NCBI RefSeq assembly: GCF_000621145.1 | Contig: NZ_KK211216.1 | Coordinates: forward strand, 71,943-112,334 | Origin: Desulfobulbus elongatus DSM 2908 | GTDB lineage: Bacteria; Desulfobacterota; Desulfobulbia; Desulfobulbales; Desulfobulbaceae | Reading direction: 5' to 3' | Length of the DNA: 40,392 nucleotides | In this document: positions 23,783 through 33,670 of the stretch, in pieces | Layout: every line of letters starts with the position of its first letter | Numbering within the stretch: position 1 is the first letter of the stretch | Translations under genes and position numbers: made by a program | The notes under the pieces: generated by a model | What the model saw: the letters and a program-made list of their open reading frames with translations, nothing else | Database searches by the model: none | What the model was told of the DNA's origin: nothing

Positions 23783-24546
23783 TATCTCCCGGCCAGCTTC
23801 CCGCCTCCACCCAGAACAGTTGTCAGCCAATCAAAGCCGAAACGCAACAGGGCGCCATCATCCTTCATGATTCGGCGCCGTTCGTCCTTGGTAAGTCTGT
23901 AACGGGCGAGAAGGTCGTGCTTTTCCGCATAGGAACGGAAGTCATCAATATTATAACACACCATGAATGCGAGTTGCTGATACGGCCCTGCGGTCCCCTC
24001 GCCGGCCCAGGGGTTGGAGGCAAACAGCGCATCCATCTCAGCCCATTGATCGTTGTACCGGTTACATTCATCGAGCATCTGGTCCCGTTCCCACTGGCGG
24101 ATGGAATAGCGGCGGTTTTCAAAATGCCCCTGGCAATACGGGTGGTGTGTCATGAAATAGTGGACGCGCAGCGCCTGACCGCGACCGGGATGTTCAACGC
24201 CCCGTTCGAGGGGATAGGTTCGACACGCCGAGGGACGATTTGCGTACACGCCGCACCCGGATTCGGTGAGAAAAGGGCAAGAACGTTGCCCATCCTCCCG
24301 CATGGTCAATTGCAATCCGGGAAAAAAGGGATGGCTCCCCGCGCACAGGCGCGTGTGGGTACGGAGAAACTCCGATGAGTGCATCTTGAGATGATTCTTC
24401 AGTAAAACGACATCATAGGGAAACAACAGCATGTCCACATTACAGCAGCAGGTGCGAAAGCAACTCACCTCGGGATGACAATGGAACTGGAAGGTTCCAT
24501 CCGCAATCAACGTGCGGTCTGGAGGCAGAAGAGGGGCACAATCCAT
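23782..24546 (-). CDS. YkgJ-family cysteine-cluster protein
   Basis: A 254-residue protein with the YkgJ-type metal-binding cysteine set: C23, C29, C33-C35 in a HCH...CFRTCCC region, and a second group in CPFLTESGCGVY and RPSACRTYP. These proteins are thought to bind zinc or an Fe-S cluster; their biochemical role is not settled. An ATG at 24579 lies inside the terminator hairpin of the preceding operon, so I place the start at ATG 24546, which still leaves all cysteines inside; neither has a good ribosome site. TATACT just before the ATG resembles a -10 box, without a matching -35. It stands alone between the two translation operons. Confidence 0.8.
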   Translation of the reverse strand: MDCAPLLPPDRTLIADGTFQFHCHPEVSCFRTCCCNVDMLLFPYDVVLLKNHLKMHSSEFLRTHTRLCAGSHPFFPGLQLTMREDGQRSCPFLTESGCGVYANRPSACRTYPLERGVEHPGRGQALRVHYFMTHHPYCQGHFENRRYSIRQWERDQMLDECNRYNDQWAEMDALFASNPWAGEGTAGPYQQLAFMVCYNIDDFRSYAEKHDLLARYRLTKDERRRIMKDDGALLRFGFDWLTTVLGGGGKLAGR

Positions 24547-24562
24547 CGCAGTATACGCATAG

Positions 24563-24596
24563 ATAAAAAAAGCTGGCATGAATACTCATGCCAGCT
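24563..24596 (-). terminator. Intrinsic terminator of the S10-spc-alpha operon
   Basis: An 11-bp perfect stem, AGCTGGCATGA (24571-24581) with TCATGCCAGCT (24586-24596), closes a four-base loop and is followed on the minus strand by a run of seven T. It begins 26 bases after the rplQ stop codon, as expected for the end of the operon. Confidence 0.92.
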
Positions 24597-24622
24597 CGGA
24601 TCAAATGAAAACGGCTCCACGT

Positions 24623-25018
24623 TTATTGCGTTTGCTCGACGCTCGCCTCGCCCGTGGATTCGCTATAATCAACCAGTTCGAGAATAGCCATCGGTGCGGC
24701 GTCACCCATCCGCGAACCTGTGCGAATGATACGGGTGTAGCCTCCCTTTCGTTCGGCGTATTGACTGCTCAATTGATCAAACAGTTTGGCAACGATGCTC
24801 TTGGAACGAATATAGGCCAGCGCTTGCCGCCGCGCATGCAAATCGCCCTTTTTCCCAAGCGTGATCATCTGTTCGGCCACCCGCCGGGCCTCTTTCGCTT
24901 TCGCGACAGTGGTTACGATGCGCTCTTGATCAAGTAGCGAAGTGACCATATTCCGTAACATGGCATCACGATGTGAAGAAGTTCGGCCAAGTCTACGGCC
25001 AGCTTTTCTATGTCTCAT
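24623..25018 (-). CDS. rplQ: 50S ribosomal protein L17
   Basis: A 131-residue large-subunit protein at the end of the alpha operon. [20 protein letters not shown] and [21 protein letters not shown] are the family N-terminus, and the C-terminal extension is short and acidic. ATG 25018 follows GGATAG. It is 48 bp after rpoA, and an intrinsic terminator follows. Confidence 0.98.
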   Translation of the reverse strand: MRHRKAGRRLGRTSSHRDAMLRNMVTSLLDQERIVTTVAKAKEARRVAEQMITLGKKGDLHARRQALAYIRSKSIVAKLFDQLSSQYAERKGGYTRIIRTGSRMGDAAPMAILELVDYSESTGEASVEQTQ

Positions 25019-25066
25019 GGTCTATCCTTTCGTCGTTAGCAAAAATTATCCCGGGCGAAAAAAAGA

Positions 25067-26107
25067 TTATTCCTCAGGTTTATCTTCCCGCTTTTCCGGA
25101 ACCACCCATCCGTCGTACTTCATCCCCAAGGTTAAATTATGTTCGGCCAGCAGCGCCTTGATCTCGTTCAACGATTTGCGGCCAAAGTTTTTCGTCTTCA
25201 GCATTTCGGCGTCAGTCTTGGTGACCAGCTGGCCAATATACTGAATCTGTGCGTTTTTCAGGCAATTAGCGGACCGAACCGACAGTTCAAGATCTTCAAC
25301 GTTTTTATCCAAAAAGGGCGGATAGGCCTTACCGTCATCATCTCCATCGGCATTATCCGGTGCCTTGGCAATCTCTTCGTTGAAATTGATGAAGATCGTC
25401 ATCTGTTCCTTCAGAATCTTGGCAGCATACGCCAAGGCGTTCTGAGGTTCAACACTGCCATCGGTTTCAATCTCCATCGTCAGGCGATCATAATCAGTTT
25501 GCTGACCAACCCGGGCCTGACTGACAACGTACTGCACCCGCTTGATGGGTGAGAATGCCGAATCAACGGGAATGACGCCTATTGGCTGTCCGTCCTTCTT
25601 GTTGTATTCGGCTGAGACATAGCCCTTGCCCCAATGCACCTCAAGTTCGGCGCGAAAGGTCGTTTCACTGGTGATCGTGCAAATGACCAACTCGGGATTC
25701 ATGACCTCGACGTACGCGCCACCATTGATGTCGCCGGCGTAGACCTTCCCCGGACCTACTTTTTCAAGCAGGACCGTCCGGGCATCGGGTCCGTTGAGCT
25801 TCAACCGAACTTGTTTTAAATTGAGAATTATTTCAGCAACATCCTCATGCACACCGTCGATGGTGGTAAATTCATGCAGGGCATCATTCAACCGGACAGA
25901 GGTAATGGCCGCACCCCGGATGGAAGAAAGCATGATCCGCCGAAGGGAGTTGCCAATGGTGGTTGCAAACCCTCGTTCCAAAGGCTGACAGACAAACTTA
26001 CCGTAACGGTTGGTCAGTGAACCCTCATCAACTTCAAGCTTTTCGGGAACGATGAGAGTATGCCAGTTATTGTAAAAGGGATTTTCATCCCGTATTTCTT
26101 GTGCCAT
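25067..26107 (-). CDS. rpoA: RNA polymerase alpha subunit
   Basis: A 346-residue subunit. The N-terminal dimerisation domain has ERGFATTIGNSLRRIMLSSI, and the C-terminal DNA- and activator-binding domain has LELSVRSANCLKNAQI (with the Arg that contacts UP elements) and KNFGRKSLNEIK. An acidic linker (NADGDDDGKA) joins them, and a short charged tail extends past the usual end. ATG 26107 follows an AGG-containing site. Position between rpsD and rplQ is the standard alpha-operon order. Confidence 0.98.
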   Translation of the reverse strand: MAQEIRDENPFYNNWHTLIVPEKLEVDEGSLTNRYGKFVCQPLERGFATTIGNSLRRIMLSSIRGAAITSVRLNDALHEFTTIDGVHEDVAEIILNLKQVRLKLNGPDARTVLLEKVGPGKVYAGDINGGAYVEVMNPELVICTITSETTFRAELEVHWGKGYVSAEYNKKDGQPIGVIPVDSAFSPIKRVQYVVSQARVGQQTDYDRLTMEIETDGSVEPQNALAYAAKILKEQMTIFINFNEEIAKAPDNADGDDDGKAYPPFLDKNVEDLELSVRSANCLKNAQIQYIGQLVTKTDAEMLKTKNFGRKSLNEIKALLAEHNLTLGMKYDGWVVPEKREDKPEE

Positions 26108-26130
26108 GCAATACCTATAACGATAGAAAG

Positions 26131-26760
26131 TTACTTGGAATACAACTCGACAATGAGTTGCTCCTGAATGGGCATCGTTATTTCATCACGGTTTGGCAAT
26201 GCGGTAACAACACATTGAAATTTTGTTTGATCAAGTTCAAGCCAACTGGGCAGGCCACGACGGACGGCGCCTTCGAGATTATCCACGATAATCGGATTTT
26301 TCTGATTTTTTTCCTTCAAGGCAATGACATCGCCCGCTTTGACCTGATAGGAAGGAATGTTGACTTTTTTTCCGTTGATCGTAAACAGATTGTGCCGAAC
26401 CATCTGACGCGCCTGATCACGCGAACTCGCAAAACCTGCTCTATAGAGGGCATTGTCAAATCTGCGCTCCAGCATGATCAGCAAAATCTCGCCGGTTACT
26501 CCTTTCGCTCTGTCGGCCTTCTCAAAATACCGACGAAACTGGGCTTCCAACATGCCATACATTTGTTTGACTTTCTGCTTTTCCCGGAGCTGAACGGCAT
26601 AGTCAGAAACCTTCTTGAACCGGTTCTGGCCATGCTGGCCCGGAGCAAATGAACGTCTTTCAAAGGCGCATTTGTCCGAATAACAACGATCTCCCTTGAG
26701 AAACATCTTCAGATTTTCTCGTCTGCAGAGTCTGCAGGATGCTCCTGTATATCTAGCCAA
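26131..26760 (-). CDS. rpsD: 30S ribosomal protein S4, zinc-binding form
   Basis: A 209-residue primary 16S rRNA-binding protein. The N-terminus [15 protein letters not shown] with two further cysteines in CYSDKC is the zinc-coordinating C+ version. The S4 domain ([21 protein letters not shown]) follows. The start codon is TTG 26760, supported by a perfect GGAGG six bases upstream and by the conserved ARY N-terminus immediately after it; no ATG fits. S4 represses the alpha operon in E. coli. Confidence 0.97.
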   Translation of the reverse strand: MARYTGASCRLCRRENLKMFLKGDRCYSDKCAFERRSFAPGQHGQNRFKKVSDYAVQLREKQKVKQMYGMLEAQFRRYFEKADRAKGVTGEILLIMLERRFDNALYRAGFASSRDQARQMVRHNLFTINGKKVNIPSYQVKAGDVIALKEKNQKNPIIVDNLEGAVRRGLPSWLELDQTKFQCVVTALPNRDEITMPIQEQLIVELYSK

Positions 26761-26827
26761 CTTATACCTCCAATAATTGCCTTGGATACCAACAAGACAT
26801 CAATAACGGATGAAAATGAAAGACAGC

Positions 26828-27226
26828 TTACACACGCCTTCTTTTGGGAGGCTTACAGCCGTTGTGAGGCAATGGGGTGACATCAATGATGCGGGTAACA
26901 TCAAGCTCGACTGTCGTTAAGGCACGCAACGCCGCTTCACGTCCAGGTCCAGGTCCCTTGACTCGCACCTCGACTTTGCGCAATCCGTGCTCTTTCGCCT
27001 TGGCAACAGCATCGCTCAACGCATTCTGCGCCGCAAAAGGGGTTGATTTTCTCGATCCCTTGAAACCAAGAACGCCGGCGCTCGCCCACGACAAGGTATT
27101 GCCCTGGCGGTCAGAAACGGTGACAACAGTATTGTTGAACGTCGAATAGATGAATACGATCCCTTCAGAAACGTTCTTTTTGTCTTTTTTCTTAACTTTT
27201 ACGTTAACCTTACCTGCTTTTGCCAT
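26828..27226 (-). CDS. rpsK: 30S ribosomal protein S11
   Basis: A 132-residue platform protein of the small subunit. [32 protein letters not shown] and the basic C-terminus [13 protein letters not shown] are family hallmarks. ATG 27226 is used. It lies between rpsM and rpsD, 48 bp and 67 bp away. Confidence 0.98.
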   Translation of the reverse strand: MAKAGKVNVKVKKKDKKNVSEGIVFIYSTFNNTVVTVSDRQGNTLSWASAGVLGFKGSRKSTPFAAQNALSDAVAKAKEHGLRKVEVRVKGPGPGREAALRALTTVELDVTRIIDVTPLPHNGCKPPKRRRV

Positions 27227-27274
27227 GTTTTCTCCTGATGACCCGTCCTAGCAAAGCCTTCGATGAAATGACCG

Positions 27275-27643
27275 TTATTTTTTTCGAACTGCGGCCCCGC
27301 GGCGGGGACCTTTCCGTGTACGGGCGTTTGTCTTTGTTCTTTGTCCGTTGACAGGCAGCCCTCTTCTATGACGTCGTCCCCGATAGCAGCCGAGATCCAT
27401 GAGCCGTTTAATATCCATGGATACTTCACGTCTCCGGTCACCCTCGACAACATATTCGTTTTCAATAATGGTCCGAACTCGGTTGACATCGTCAGCACTC
27501 AGATCATCGCTGTTCATCTGATAAGGAAGATCCGCCTTATCGAGAATTTGGCGAGCCGTCGTTAAACCAATGCCGTAAATATAGGTCAGCGCTCGATCCA
27601 TGTGTTTGTTGCGCGGTAAATCCACGCCAGCTATACGTGCCAA
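27275..27643 (-). CDS. rpsM: 30S ribosomal protein S13
   Basis: A 122-residue head protein that contacts the P-site t[23 protein letters not shown] opens it, and [20 protein letters not shown] with a basic tail ends it. The start is TTG 27643, with AAGGAG seven bases upstream and the conserved ARIAGV sequence directly after; no ATG is available. It follows rpmJ by 45 bp. Confidence 0.97.
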   Translation of the reverse strand: MARIAGVDLPRNKHMDRALTYIYGIGLTTARQILDKADLPYQMNSDDLSADDVNRVRTIIENEYVVEGDRRREVSMDIKRLMDLGCYRGRRHRRGLPVNGQRTKTNARTRKGPRRGAAVRKK

Positions 27644-27688
27644 ATTCGTGCTCCTTTATCAAAACTTGCTCAGATTAGTTACAAGGAA

Positions 27689-27802
27689 TTATCCTTGACG
27701 CTGCTTATGCTTTTTATTCGCACAGGCAACCCGAACGACACCTTTCCGTTTTAAAATTTTGCATTCGCTGCATATCTTCTTGACAGATGACCGGACCTTC
27801 AT
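27689..27802 (-). CDS. rpmJ: 50S ribosomal protein L36, zinc-binding form
   Basis: A 37-residue protein [16 protein letters not shown]... ending KHKQRQG. C11, C14, C27 and H32 are the zinc ligands, so this is the C+ form. ATG 27802 follows GAGG. It sits between infA (20 bp) and rpsM (45 bp), the standard place. Confidence 0.97.
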   Translation of the reverse strand: MKVRSSVKKICSECKILKRKGVVRVACANKKHKQRQG

Positions 27803-27822
27803 AGCGCGCCTCAAACTGTATT

Positions 27823-28062
27823 TTATTTGTTTTTCCCCTTCCCGCCTTTCGCGCGAAAAGTAACTCTTCCCCTTGTCAAGTCGTAAGGAGAGAGTTCAAC
27901 TGTCACCCTATCACCGGGTAGAATTTTTATATAATGCATGCGCATCTTCCCTGAAATATGCGCCAATACCTTATGCCCATTGTCCAATTCAACTTGAAAC
28001 ATGGCATTGGGCAAAGGTTCGATGATGGTTCCTTCGACTTCGATGGCCTCTTCTTTTGCCAT
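27823..28062 (-). CDS. infA: Translation initiation factor IF-1
   Basis: A 79-residue OB-fold factor that binds the 30S A site. [40 protein letters not shown] and [20 protein letters not shown] are all typical. It is a few residues longer than E. coli (72 aa), with a Lys/Gly-rich tail. ATG 28062 is used; the gene lies 64 bp after map. Confidence 0.98.
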   Translation of the reverse strand: MAKEEAIEVEGTIIEPLPNAMFQVELDNGHKVLAHISGKMRMHYIKILPGDRVTVELSPYDLTRGRVTFRAKGGKGKNK

Positions 28063-28126
28063 AAATTTCCGCTACTCCTGATCGATCGAACGAAGCTGTA
28101 ACTATTATCGGACTATGGTTGTTTTT

Positions 28127-28939
28127 TCAAGCATTTTTAACTGCCGACGGCAACACACCGCCCGATGGCTTCAAACTGAGAATTCTCGGCCCTTCGGAGC
28201 CGATGGCCACGGAGTGCTCAAAATGCGCTGAGGGTTTTCGATCAGCTGTCACCACTGTCCACTGATCTTGCAGGATCTTGACCTTGGCCCCGCCCATATT
28301 GACCATCGGCTCTATGGCCAAAACCATGCCTTCCATTATCCGCGGTGATGCCTGCCGCTGGTAGAAATTCGGAACCTCCGGAGGCTCGTGCAACTGAGCG
28401 CCAATGCCATGCCCAACAAATTGGCGGACAACCGTAAATCCATGCGCCTCAACATGCTGTTGAACGGCGCGGGACACGTCAGCGATTCTGTTGCCCACTC
28501 TGGCCTGCGCAATACCTTTCTGCAGCGCAGTCTTCGTCACTTCGATCAAGAGTGCGACCTGCGCCGCTACGGTCCCGACGGCAACGGTGACGGCTGCGTC
28601 ACCATAAAATCCTTTGTAGCGCGCACCAAAATCCAGAGAAACAATGTCGCCTTGGCGAAGGATTTTTTTCTTCGACGGGATGCCATGCACGACCTCTTCG
28701 TTCACAGATGCGCACAGACTCGCAGGAAAACCTTTATATCCCTTGAATGCGGGCTGTGCGCCATGATCGCAGCAGTACTCCTCCGCCAGTCGATCCAACT
28801 CAAACGTCGAGATCCCTTCAGCGACCCTCGTCTCCAACAGCCCGAGAACACCGGAGACAATTTGATTCGCCTGGAAGAGCAACTCGATTTCTTCCGGCGT
28901 CTTTAGTGTAATCGCGTGATCGGAATAACTGTTCGCCAC
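28127..28939 (-). CDS. map: Type I methionine aminopeptidase
   Basis: A 270-residue metalloprotease that removes the initiator Met from nascent chains. The five metal ligands are visible in order: Asp in SLDFGARYKGFYGDAA (two), His in FVGHGIG, Glu in IEPMVNMG and Glu in AHFEHSVAI. The start is GTG 28939, only six bases after the secY stop, so it is probably coupled to secY translation. There is no adk between secY and map, unlike many bacteria. Confidence 0.97.
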   Translation of the reverse strand: MANSYSDHAITLKTPEEIELLFQANQIVSGVLGLLETRVAEGISTFELDRLAEEYCCDHGAQPAFKGYKGFPASLCASVNEEVVHGIPSKKKILRQGDIVSLDFGARYKGFYGDAAVTVAVGTVAAQVALLIEVTKTALQKGIAQARVGNRIADVSRAVQQHVEAHGFTVVRQFVGHGIGAQLHEPPEVPNFYQRQASPRIMEGMVLAIEPMVNMGGAKVKILQDQWTVVTADRKPSAHFEHSVAIGSEGPRILSLKPSGGVLPSAVKNA

Positions 28940-28945
28940 AACAAC

Positions 28946-30250
28946 TCAATGCCTTCCTCTGATGCGGCCGGATTTCATGAATCCATCGTAATTCCGCATG
29001 ACCAGGTGTGATTCGATCTGAGCGATGGTGTCTATTGAGACTCCCACAACAATGAGCAGCGCCGTTCCTCCAAAATAAAAAGGAACATTAAGCTGTTGAA
29101 TGAGCAACGTCGGCATGACGCACACCGCACTCAGATAGACAGCTCCCACGACAGTAAGTCGGACGAGAGCGTGATCAAGGAATTCCGCTGTCTTTTTCCC
29201 GGGCCTGATACCCGGGATAAATCCTCCGTTCTTTTTCAGATTCTCGGCGACGTCGTCCGGCTTGAACGTGACAGCGGTGTAAAAGAAACAAAAAAAGACG
29301 ATCATACCGACATACATGGTGTAGTAATAGACGGTTCCCGGTGAAAGTGCGGCAGAAAATCGTTGCACCCAATCAATGTGGATAAAAGATCCAATGGTTG
29401 CCGGAAACATCATGATCGACGAGGCAAAAATTGGAGGGATGACACCCGAAACATTAATTTTCAACGGCAAATGCGAAGATTGACCACCGTAGACACGCCT
29501 GCCGACAACACGCTTAGCATACTGAATGGGAATACGTCGTTGTGATGTTTCCACAAAAATAATGAATCCGACCACCAAAAACATCATGACCACGATGATC
29601 GGCAAAAAAATCAGGGACAGTTCGCCTGATTTGATCAACTCGACCGTATTGCCGACTGCCGCAGGCATCCGGGCGACAATACCGGCAAAAATGATCATGG
29701 AAATGCCGTTGCCAATACCTCGTTCCGTCATCTGCTCTCCGAGCCACATAATAAACGCGGTACCGGAAGTAAGCGTCAAAACCGTCATCAACCTGAATTG
29801 AAGACTGGGATCAATAACGATAGGGACACCGTTCGGGCTTGTCATGCTTTCCAAACCAGTGGCGATGAAAAATCCCTGAATCACGGAAAGAACGACGGTT
29901 CCGTATCGAGTATATTTGGTGATTGTTCTTTTCCCGGCCTCACCTTCTTTTGAGAGCGATTCAAGTTGAGGAACAACAACGGTCAACAATTGAATGATAA
30001 TTGAAGCCGAAATATATGGCATGATCCCCAAGGCAAAAATTGAGAAATTCTCCAGCGCACCTCCGGAAAACATGTTGAACATACCAAACAGTGTGCTCGC
30101 ATTTTTCTCAAAGAAAGCCGCAAGTGCATCACCATTGATACCGGGCGTGGGAATTTGCACCCCCATTCTGTAGACCAAAAGCATCAAGAGAGTGAAAATC
30201 ACTCTCTTGCGTAACTCCGGTATACTGGCTGCGCTGATGAGACCGCTCAT
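28946..30250 (-). CDS. secY: Protein translocase subunit SecY
   Basis: A 434-residue inner-membrane channel of the general secretion pathway with ten membrane segments. LLVYRMGVQIPTPGI opens segment 1, FSIFALGIMPYISASIIIQLL is the family signature in segment 2, and the cytoplasmic loops with YARRV-like YAKRVVGRRVYGGQ and GFIPGIRPGKKT are present. ATG 30250 begins three bases after the rplO stop. Confidence 0.98.
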   Translation of the reverse strand: MSGLISAASIPELRKRVIFTLLMLLVYRMGVQIPTPGINGDALAAFFEKNASTLFGMFNMFSGGALENFSIFALGIMPYISASIIIQLLTVVVPQLESLSKEGEAGKRTITKYTRYGTVVLSVIQGFFIATGLESMTSPNGVPIVIDPSLQFRLMTVLTLTSGTAFIMWLGEQMTERGIGNGISMIIFAGIVARMPAAVGNTVELIKSGELSLIFLPIIVVMMFLVVGFIIFVETSQRRIPIQYAKRVVGRRVYGGQSSHLPLKINVSGVIPPIFASSIMMFPATIGSFIHIDWVQRFSAALSPGTVYYYTMYVGMIVFFCFFYTAVTFKPDDVAENLKKNGGFIPGIRPGKKTAEFLDHALVRLTVVGAVYLSAVCVMPTLLIQQLNVPFYFGGTALLIVVGVSIDTIAQIESHLVMRNYDGFMKSGRIRGRH

Positions 30251-30253
30251 CCG

Positions 30254-30691
30254 TTACCCCTCGACCGAACCACCGGCGGCAATTATTTTTTCTTTTGCCC
30301 CTTGGCTGACCTTGTCAACCTGCACCGTCAGCGCCTTGTTGATTTCGCCATTCGCCAGCACCTTGACGGGACCGGCCTTTTTCACATAACCGGCGGTGAC
30401 CAAAGCTGCGTAATCGACAATGCTTCCAGCATCAAACGTATTAAGCTGGTCCAACGAAACCAAGTTGCAGACTTGCTTAAAAATGTTGTTGAACCCTCTT
30501 TTTGGAAGCCGACGATGAAGCGGCATCTGCCCGCCTTCAAAACCGGGCCGGGCGCTGTAACCCGAACGCGCGCGCGCTCCTTTGTGACCACGGGCCGCCG
30601 TTTTGCCGCTACCGCTCCCCGGACCACGCCCGACACGTTTTTTGGCTTTCCGGGCTCCCTCACTTGGTGCAAGATTATTCAATGTGAGCAT
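30254..30691 (-). CDS. rplO: 50S ribosomal protein L15
   Basis: A 145-residue protein. The Gly/Lys/Arg-rich N-terminus KKRVGRGPGSGSGKTAARGH and GFEGGQMPLHRRLPKRGF are diagnostic. ATG 30691 starts three bases after the rpmD stop and its own stop is three bases before secY, so rpmD, rplO and secY form a tightly packed block. Confidence 0.98.
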   Translation of the reverse strand: MLTLNNLAPSEGARKAKKRVGRGPGSGSGKTAARGHKGARARSGYSARPGFEGGQMPLHRRLPKRGFNNIFKQVCNLVSLDQLNTFDAGSIVDYAALVTAGYVKKAGPVKVLANGEINKALTVQVDKVSQGAKEKIIAAGGSVEG

Positions 30692-30694
30692 CTG

Positions 30695-30874
30695 TTACCC
30701 CTCGATTTTGACAAGGTGCAGCACCTTGGAAAGCATTCCGCGTAACTCGGGTGTATCTTTTCTGGTCACAGTCTTGTGCATCTTTGTGAGCCCGAGTCCG
30801 ATAAGAGTTGCCCGGATAGCCTTGGTGCTGCCGATATAGCTTTTTATCTGCGAATAGGTGATTGTATCCTTCAT
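30695..30874 (-). CDS. rpmD: 50S ribosomal protein L30
   Basis: A 59-residue protein beginning MKDTITYSQIKSYIGSTKAI and ending VLHLVKIEG. GLGLTKMHKTV and DTPELRGMLSKV are the family core. Size is normal. It lies between rpsE (26 bp) and rplO (3 bp), the standard spc order. Confidence 0.95.
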   Translation of the reverse strand: MKDTITYSQIKSYIGSTKAIRATLIGLGLTKMHKTVTRKDTPELRGMLSKVLHLVKIEG

Positions 30875-30900
30875 GATGCGATCTTCCTGTAATGAACTAA

Positions 30901-31413
30901 TCAGGCAACCATCTCCTCGACCCTCTGGTTGCGTAGCCTGGCAATCTGCTCAGCGGTTCTCAACTTCCTTAAACCGTCCAGGGTTGCTTTCACCAAATTG
31001 TGCGGGTTATTCGAGCCAAGGCATTTTGTCAGGATATTCTGTACACCTGCTGCCTCAAGAACGGCGCGAACGGCACCACCGGCGATGACTCCGGTACCGT
31101 CTGAAGCGGGCTTGAGCATGACACTGCCTGATTTAAACTTGCCAACAATGTCATGGGGGATGGAAACAGTCGTCAGCGAGACATTCTGCATATCTTTCCT
31201 CGCCTGTTCGATCCCCTTGCGAATGGCTTCAGGCACTTGGTTGGCTTTGCCGAGGCCATAACCAACCTTGCCGTTTCCATCTCCCACCACAACGATGGCA
31301 CTGAAGCTGAAACGACGACCGCCCTTGACAACCTTAGCAACACGGTTGATATACACTATTTTTTCGATGAGCTCTTCCTGAACCCCTTCCTTTGCTCGCT
31401 TAAACTCAGCCAA
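30901..31413 (-). CDS. rpsE: 30S ribosomal protein S5
   Basis: A 170-residue protein important for decoding accuracy. [20 protein letters not shown] and [14 protein letters not shown] are diagnostic, as is [18 protein letters not shown]. The start is TTG 31413, giving an AEFKRAK N-terminus after the initiator with GGGGG six bases upstream; another TTG at 31446 is in frame but has no good site. No ATG fits. Confidence 0.95.
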   Translation of the reverse strand: MAEFKRAKEGVQEELIEKIVYINRVAKVVKGGRRFSFSAIVVVGDGNGKVGYGLGKANQVPEAIRKGIEQARKDMQNVSLTTVSIPHDIVGKFKSGSVMLKPASDGTGVIAGGAVRAVLEAAGVQNILTKCLGSNNPHNLVKATLDGLRKLRTAEQIARLRNQRVEEMVA

Positions 31414-31463
31414 GAAACACCCCCGTTTGGTTATGTAATCGATCAACCATAGAACAAGATCCG

Positions 31464-31829
31464 CTAAAACTCCAGCCCGCCCTCGCGTGCGCCATCGGAT
31501 AACGCCTTGACGCGACCATGATACAAATAGCCACCGCGATCAAAGACAACCCTGTCAATTCCCGCAGCCTTCGCCTTGGCGGCTATAAGGAGGCCGATCT
31601 TTTTGGCCTGTTCACATTTTCCATTCAACTCACTGTCATCGAAGTTCTTGTCTCCGGTGGACAGTGCGACCAAGGTCTGGCTTTGCGTGTCGTCGATGAG
31701 TTGCACGTAAATGTGCCGATTGCTCCGGTACACACTCATTCGAGGTCGTTCAGCAGTCCCGGTGATTTTAACGCGGATACGCTGCACCCGCTTTTTCCTT
31801 GCAGTAACTTTTGGGTTCGTCTTAGCCAT
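31464..31829 (-). CDS. rplR: 50S ribosomal protein L18
   Basis: A 121-residue 5S rRNA-binding protein. [35 protein letters not shown] and [19 protein letters not shown] (C-terminal core) match the family. ATG 31829 is used; it is 26 bp after rplF. Confidence 0.98.
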   Translation of the reverse strand: MAKTNPKVTARKKRVQRIRVKITGTAERPRMSVYRSNRHIYVQLIDDTQSQTLVALSTGDKNFDDSELNGKCEQAKKIGLLIAAKAKAAGIDRVVFDRGGYLYHGRVKALSDGAREGGLEF

Positions 31830-31855
31830 TCTAATTGACCACGTATGTGATGATA

Positions 31856-32398
31856 TTATTTTTTACCGCCCGCCTTGCCGACCTTGCGGACGATGTGTTC
31901 GCTGTCATAGCGAATACCTTTCCCCTTATAGGGCTCAGGTTTTCGAATACTCCTGATTTGTGCAGCGGTCAAGCCAACGAGTTCCTTATCGATACCTTGC
32001 AAAACAATTGAATTGTCTTTGTCGACTGTGGCCAAAACACCTTCAGGCAAAACAAAATCTACCGTGCTGGAGTAGCCGACATTCAATGAAAGCGTCCGGC
32101 CGGCAACACTTGCCCTGTATCCGACCCCCTCGACCACGAGTTTTTTTGAAAACCCCTGATCAACCCCCACGATCATGTTGTTCACCAGAGAACGGGTCAT
32201 CCCCCAAAAAGCCATGACTCGCTTACTCGTGCCTTTCGGAGTACACAACACAAGATTGTCTTGAAGCTTGACCTCAATTTCAGGACGGACTGATCGCTCA
32301 AGAATCCCCTTGCTCCCCGAAACCTTAATATTTGTCCCCTGTATCTCAACCTTGACACCGTTGGGAACTGGTATCGGTTGTTTACCGATTCTGGACAT
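31856..32398 (-). CDS. rplF: 50S ribosomal protein L6
   Basis: A 180-residue protein at the sarcin-ricin region. [20 protein letters not shown] at the start, GVGYRASV in the middle and [19 protein letters not shown] near the end are family marks. It has two L6 repeats as normal. ATG 32398, 32 bp after rpsH. Confidence 0.98.
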   Translation of the reverse strand: MSRIGKQPIPVPNGVKVEIQGTNIKVSGSKGILERSVRPEIEVKLQDNLVLCTPKGTSKRVMAFWGMTRSLVNNMIVGVDQGFSKKLVVEGVGYRASVAGRTLSLNVGYSSTVDFVLPEGVLATVDKDNSIVLQGIDKELVGLTAAQIRSIRKPEPYKGKGIRYDSEHIVRKVGKAGGKK

Positions 32399-32430
32399 TC
32401 CTCTCTCCTTTTACAAAATACTTTCGTATT

Positions 32431-32829
32431 TCACCAAATTTCACACAGCACTTCACCGCCCACGTTCAACTGTCGCGCTTCCTTATCGGTTATTACCCCT
32501 TGAGAAGTGGTCAGAATGGCGACACCAAGGCCGCTCATCACTTTCGGGATCTTATCACTCGGCTTATACTGACGGTGCCCTGGCTTACTCACACGGCGAA
32601 CACCATTGATAACGCGTTCATTGTTGGCCCCGTACTTCAGATCGATTTTCAATGTGCCCTGAGGACCATCCCCGAGAACATGATATTCCTCAATGAATCC
32701 TTCTTTCTTCAGCACATTGGCGACACTCACCTTTAAATTCGAGAGTGGCATTTCAACTGAACGAAAGCGCGATTTGGTGGCATTTCGTATTCTTGTCAGC
32801 ATATCTGCCAACGGATCACTCATGGACAT
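32431..32829 (-). CDS. rpsH: 30S ribosomal protein S8
   Basis: A 132-residue 16S-binding protein, the usual translational repressor of spc-type operons. DPLADMLTRIRNA and the C-terminal GLGVAILTTSQGVITDKEAR are diagnostic. Two in-frame ATGs occur, 32829 and 32823; GAGG lies eight bases before the first and 14 before the second, so 32829 is preferred. Confidence 0.97.
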   Translation of the reverse strand: MSMSDPLADMLTRIRNATKSRFRSVEMPLSNLKVSVANVLKKEGFIEEYHVLGDGPQGTLKIDLKYGANNERVINGVRRVSKPGHRQYKPSDKIPKVMSGLGVAILTTSQGVITDKEARQLNVGGEVLCEIW

Positions 32830-32880
32830 TGAACGTTCCTCTTGCTAGGATTGACTACTTGAAACTCAAGCGCTCAAGCT

Positions 32881-33066
32881 TTACCAACTCGACTTGGTGA
32901 CTCCGGTGATCTCGCCCTGAGATGCGAGCTTACGGAAGCATAATCTACACAGCCCGAATTTACGGAAGTAAGCTCGAGCACGACCACAGAGCGGGCAGCG
33001 GTTATATGCGCGTACAGAAAATTTGGGCTTACGACTCGCCTTGGCAATGAGTGATTTTTTTGCCAC
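32881..33066 (-). CDS. rpsN: 30S ribosomal protein S14, zinc-binding short form
   Basis: A 61-residue type Z S14. The zinc ligands are CPLC and CRLC in [20 protein letters not shown], and the C-terminus [11 protein letters not shown] is typical. The start is GTG 33066 with GAGGAGG six bases upstream; the open frame continues to 33189 without coding character. Confidence 0.96.
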   Translation of the reverse strand: MAKKSLIAKASRKPKFSVRAYNRCPLCGRARAYFRKFGLCRLCFRKLASQGEITGVTKSSW

Positions 33067-33103
33067 AGATTCCTCCTCAACAGTAGACGAACTCTTCAAA
33101 TAT

Positions 33104-33646
33104 TCATTTCTTTTTAAATGGCATCCCGAGGGCGTCCAACAGAGCTCGGGCATTTTCATCATTTTTTGCCGAAGTAACGATGGTGACATTCAAACCTCGG
33201 ATCTGATCAATTTTATCATAATCAATCTCCGGGAAAATAATGTGCTCCGTCACTCCCATGGAAAAATTACCTCTACCATCAAACCCCTTGGGAGAGACGC
33301 CCCGAAAGTCGCGAACCCTTGGCAGGGCTATGTTGATGAGCTTGGAAAGAAAATCGTACATCCGGTCTTTGCGGAGCGTAACCCTAGCTCCAATCGGCAT
33401 GCCAGCACGCAACTTAAAGGTCGCGATGGACTTCTTTGCTTTTGTCACCACGGCTTTCTGACCAGCAATCAAAGTAAGCTCTTGGGCGGCCTTCTCAACC
33501 ACTTTGGGGTTCTGAACAGCATCCCCTAATCCCATATTCAGAACAATTTTTTCAATTCTGGGTATATCCATCACATTGGTTACACCGAGTTGTTTCTGAA
33601 GAGATTCTTTCAGTTCATTTTCATATTGTTCTTTTAGCGTGGCCAT
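33104..33646 (-). CDS. rplE: 50S ribosomal protein L5
   Basis: A 180-residue 5S rRNA-binding protein. [38 protein letters not shown] and [20 protein letters not shown] are family blocks. ATG 33646 is used, 24 bp after rplX. Confidence 0.98.
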   Translation of the reverse strand: MATLKEQYENELKESLQKQLGVTNVMDIPRIEKIVLNMGLGDAVQNPKVVEKAAQELTLIAGQKAVVTKAKKSIATFKLRAGMPIGARVTLRKDRMYDFLSKLINIALPRVRDFRGVSPKGFDGRGNFSMGVTEHIIFPEIDYDKIDQIRGLNVTIVTSAKNDENARALLDALGMPFKKK

Positions 33647-33670
33647 TATGTACTCCGTAAACAGGCAAGG

